Below are positions 14,815-15,583 of a stretch of DNA of 15,583 nucleotides, piece by piece. Position 1 is the stretch's first letter. Each line of letters opens with the position of its first letter. The notes beneath the pieces were generated by a model. It saw only the letters and a program-made list of their open reading frames with translations. It made no database searches and had not been told where the DNA came from. The translations under genes were made by a program, and so were the position numbers. Origin of the DNA: Fidelibacterota bacterium (GTDB lineage: Bacteria; Fidelibacterota; Marinisomatia; SCGC-AAA003-L08; D37C17); the NCBI GenBank assembly GCA_002707765.1, contig PANV01000017.1:12383-27965 (forward strand), in the 5' to 3' direction.

Positions 14815-15583
14815 ATGAGTAACAAGAATTTAATCATTGTTGAGTCACCATCTAAAATTAAAACATTAAAGAAATTTTTAGATGAAAACTATCAAATTGA
14901 GGCCTCTGTAGGGCATATTAGAGACTTGCCATCATCAAAACTTGGGATTGATCTTGATAATAATTTTAATCCAACATATGTTGTTTCAGAAAGAAGTAAA
15001 AAAGTTGTTAAGAATTTAAAATCAGTTCTTAAAAGTGTTGATGCCATTTATATAGCTACTGATCCAGATAGAGAAGGCGAGGCTATTGCGTGGCATTTGA
15101 TTGATACACTTAAACCTAAAGTTCCAATAAGACGAATGGTTTTTAATGAAATTACCAAAAGTGCGATTTTAGAATCATTAAATAATATAAGAGAAATTGA
15201 TTTAAATCTTGTTAATGCTCAGGAGTGTAGACGTTTTTTAGATAGATTATTTGGTTTTTTAGTTTCTAAAGAATTATGGTTTAATGTTAAAAGCGGTTTA
15301 TCTGCAGGAAGGGTACAAAGTCCTGCGGTAAAAATTTTAGTTGATAGAGAAAAACAGAGAGCAAAATTTGTAAAAAATGAATATTGGAGTATTGAAGGTA
15401 ATTTTAAATCTAAAAACGGAAAAATTTATGCTAAATTAATTTTCATTGATAATCAAAAAGTTGCTAATGGTCAATCATTTAATAGAGAAACAGGAGAAAT
15501 ATCTTCTAAAAATAATGTTCTTATTGATGAGAAAAATGCACAGTCATTAATTCAATCTTTAAAAGATAAAAATTGGGAAGTTA
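14815..15583 (+). CDS. topA: DNA topoisomerase I (type IA), N-terminal part, cut by window end
   Basis: It relaxes negative supercoils by single-strand passage. The first 256 codons are present and the frame runs off the right edge. The TOPRIM domain is complete: LIIVESPSKIKTL (6-18) with catalytic Glu10, SVGHIRDLP (31-39), and ATDPDREGEAIAWHL (81-95) with the metal-binding acidic residues Asp83, Asp85 and Glu87. The next domain begins with FNEIT (110-114), CRRFLDRLFGFLVSKELW (138-155) and SAGRVQSPAV (163-172); most family members have VQSVAV or similar here, so Pro170 is a small oddity. The active-site tyrosine lies beyond the window. AAGGA at 14798-14802 precedes the ATG by 12 bases, a rather long spacing. 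It is divergent from the DUF2797 gene. Confidence 0.96.
   Translation, partial: MSNKNLIIVESPSKIKTLKKFLDENYQIEASVGHIRDLPSSKLGIDLDNNFNPTYVVSERSKKVVKNLKSVLKSVDAIYIATDPDREGEAIAWHLIDTLKPKVPIRRMVFNEITKSAILESLNNIREIDLNLVNAQECRRFLDRLFGFLVSKELWFNVKSGLSAGRVQSPAVKILVDREKQRAKFVKNEYWSIEGNFKSKNGKIYAKLIFIDNQKVANGQSFNRETGEISSKNNVLIDEKNAQSLIQSLKDKNWEV

Noticed and set aside
1..15583. Mobile element, CRISPR array, defence or secondary-metabolite system
   Set aside because: No transposase, integrase, direct repeats with spacers or defence-type genes are visible. The class II DAHP synthase has no phenazine- or antibiotic-type neighbours, so it is read as primary metabolism.

Overview
This is a strongly AT-rich, tightly packed chromosomal segment (by eye about 30% G+C) made almost entirely of housekeeping and general-metabolism genes. 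There is no RNA gene, insertion sequence, CRISPR array or phage-like block, and no gene-free stretch longer than about 110 bases. Short gaps, 1-4 base overlaps (ATGA, TAATG) and Lys/Asn/Ile-rich proteins suggest a streamlined, probably free-living bacterium. A small lipoprotein with a lipobox suggests a Gram-negative type envelope. The prolyl-tRNA synthetase is of the archaeal/eukaryote-like (short, no insertion) type, with the decayed zinc site seen in several non-proteobacterial lineages. AT-rich marine lineages such as Marinimicrobia (SAR406) or Bacteroidota relatives are possible, but the phylum cannot be fixed from this window.

Layout. (1) Plus strand, 1-3716: the 3' end of uvrA, a class II DAHP synthase (first step of the shikimate pathway) and an ornithine aminotransferase-like PLP enzyme, the three joined by overlaps, then a small TPR lipoprotein. 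(2) Minus strand, 4500-3733: a short-chain dehydrogenase with a FabI/FabL-type Tyr-x6-Lys active site. (3) Plus strand, 4590-5687: the YchF/OLA1-type ATPase. (4) Minus strand, 9824-5677: a four-gene run of YtcJ-like amidohydrolase, VAT1-like NAD(P)H oxidoreductase, DUF1295 membrane protein and HAD hydrolase. (5) Plus strand, 9893-13909: threonine aldolase, proS, recO and an alpha/beta hydrolase, the last three coupled. (6) Minus strand, 14706-13906: a DUF2797 protein. (7) Plus strand from 14815, running off the right edge: topA, cut after 256 codons.

How the genes work together. Most neighbours share transcription rather than a pathway. DNA maintenance is represented by UvrA (nucleotide excision repair), RecO (recombinational repair) and TopA (supercoil relaxation). 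Amino-acid metabolism is represented by DAHP synthase, ornithine aminotransferase and threonine aldolase, and translation by ProRS and YchF. The amidohydrolase/oxidoreductase/DUF1295/HAD run looks like a general catabolic or detoxification operon with unknown substrates.

I did not find a convincing undescribed system. The items most worth a second look are the DUF2797 protein, which has Cys pairs followed by a GIY-YIG-like pattern, the perfect inverted repeat covering its start codon, and the divergent N-terminal half of the ornithine aminotransferase.
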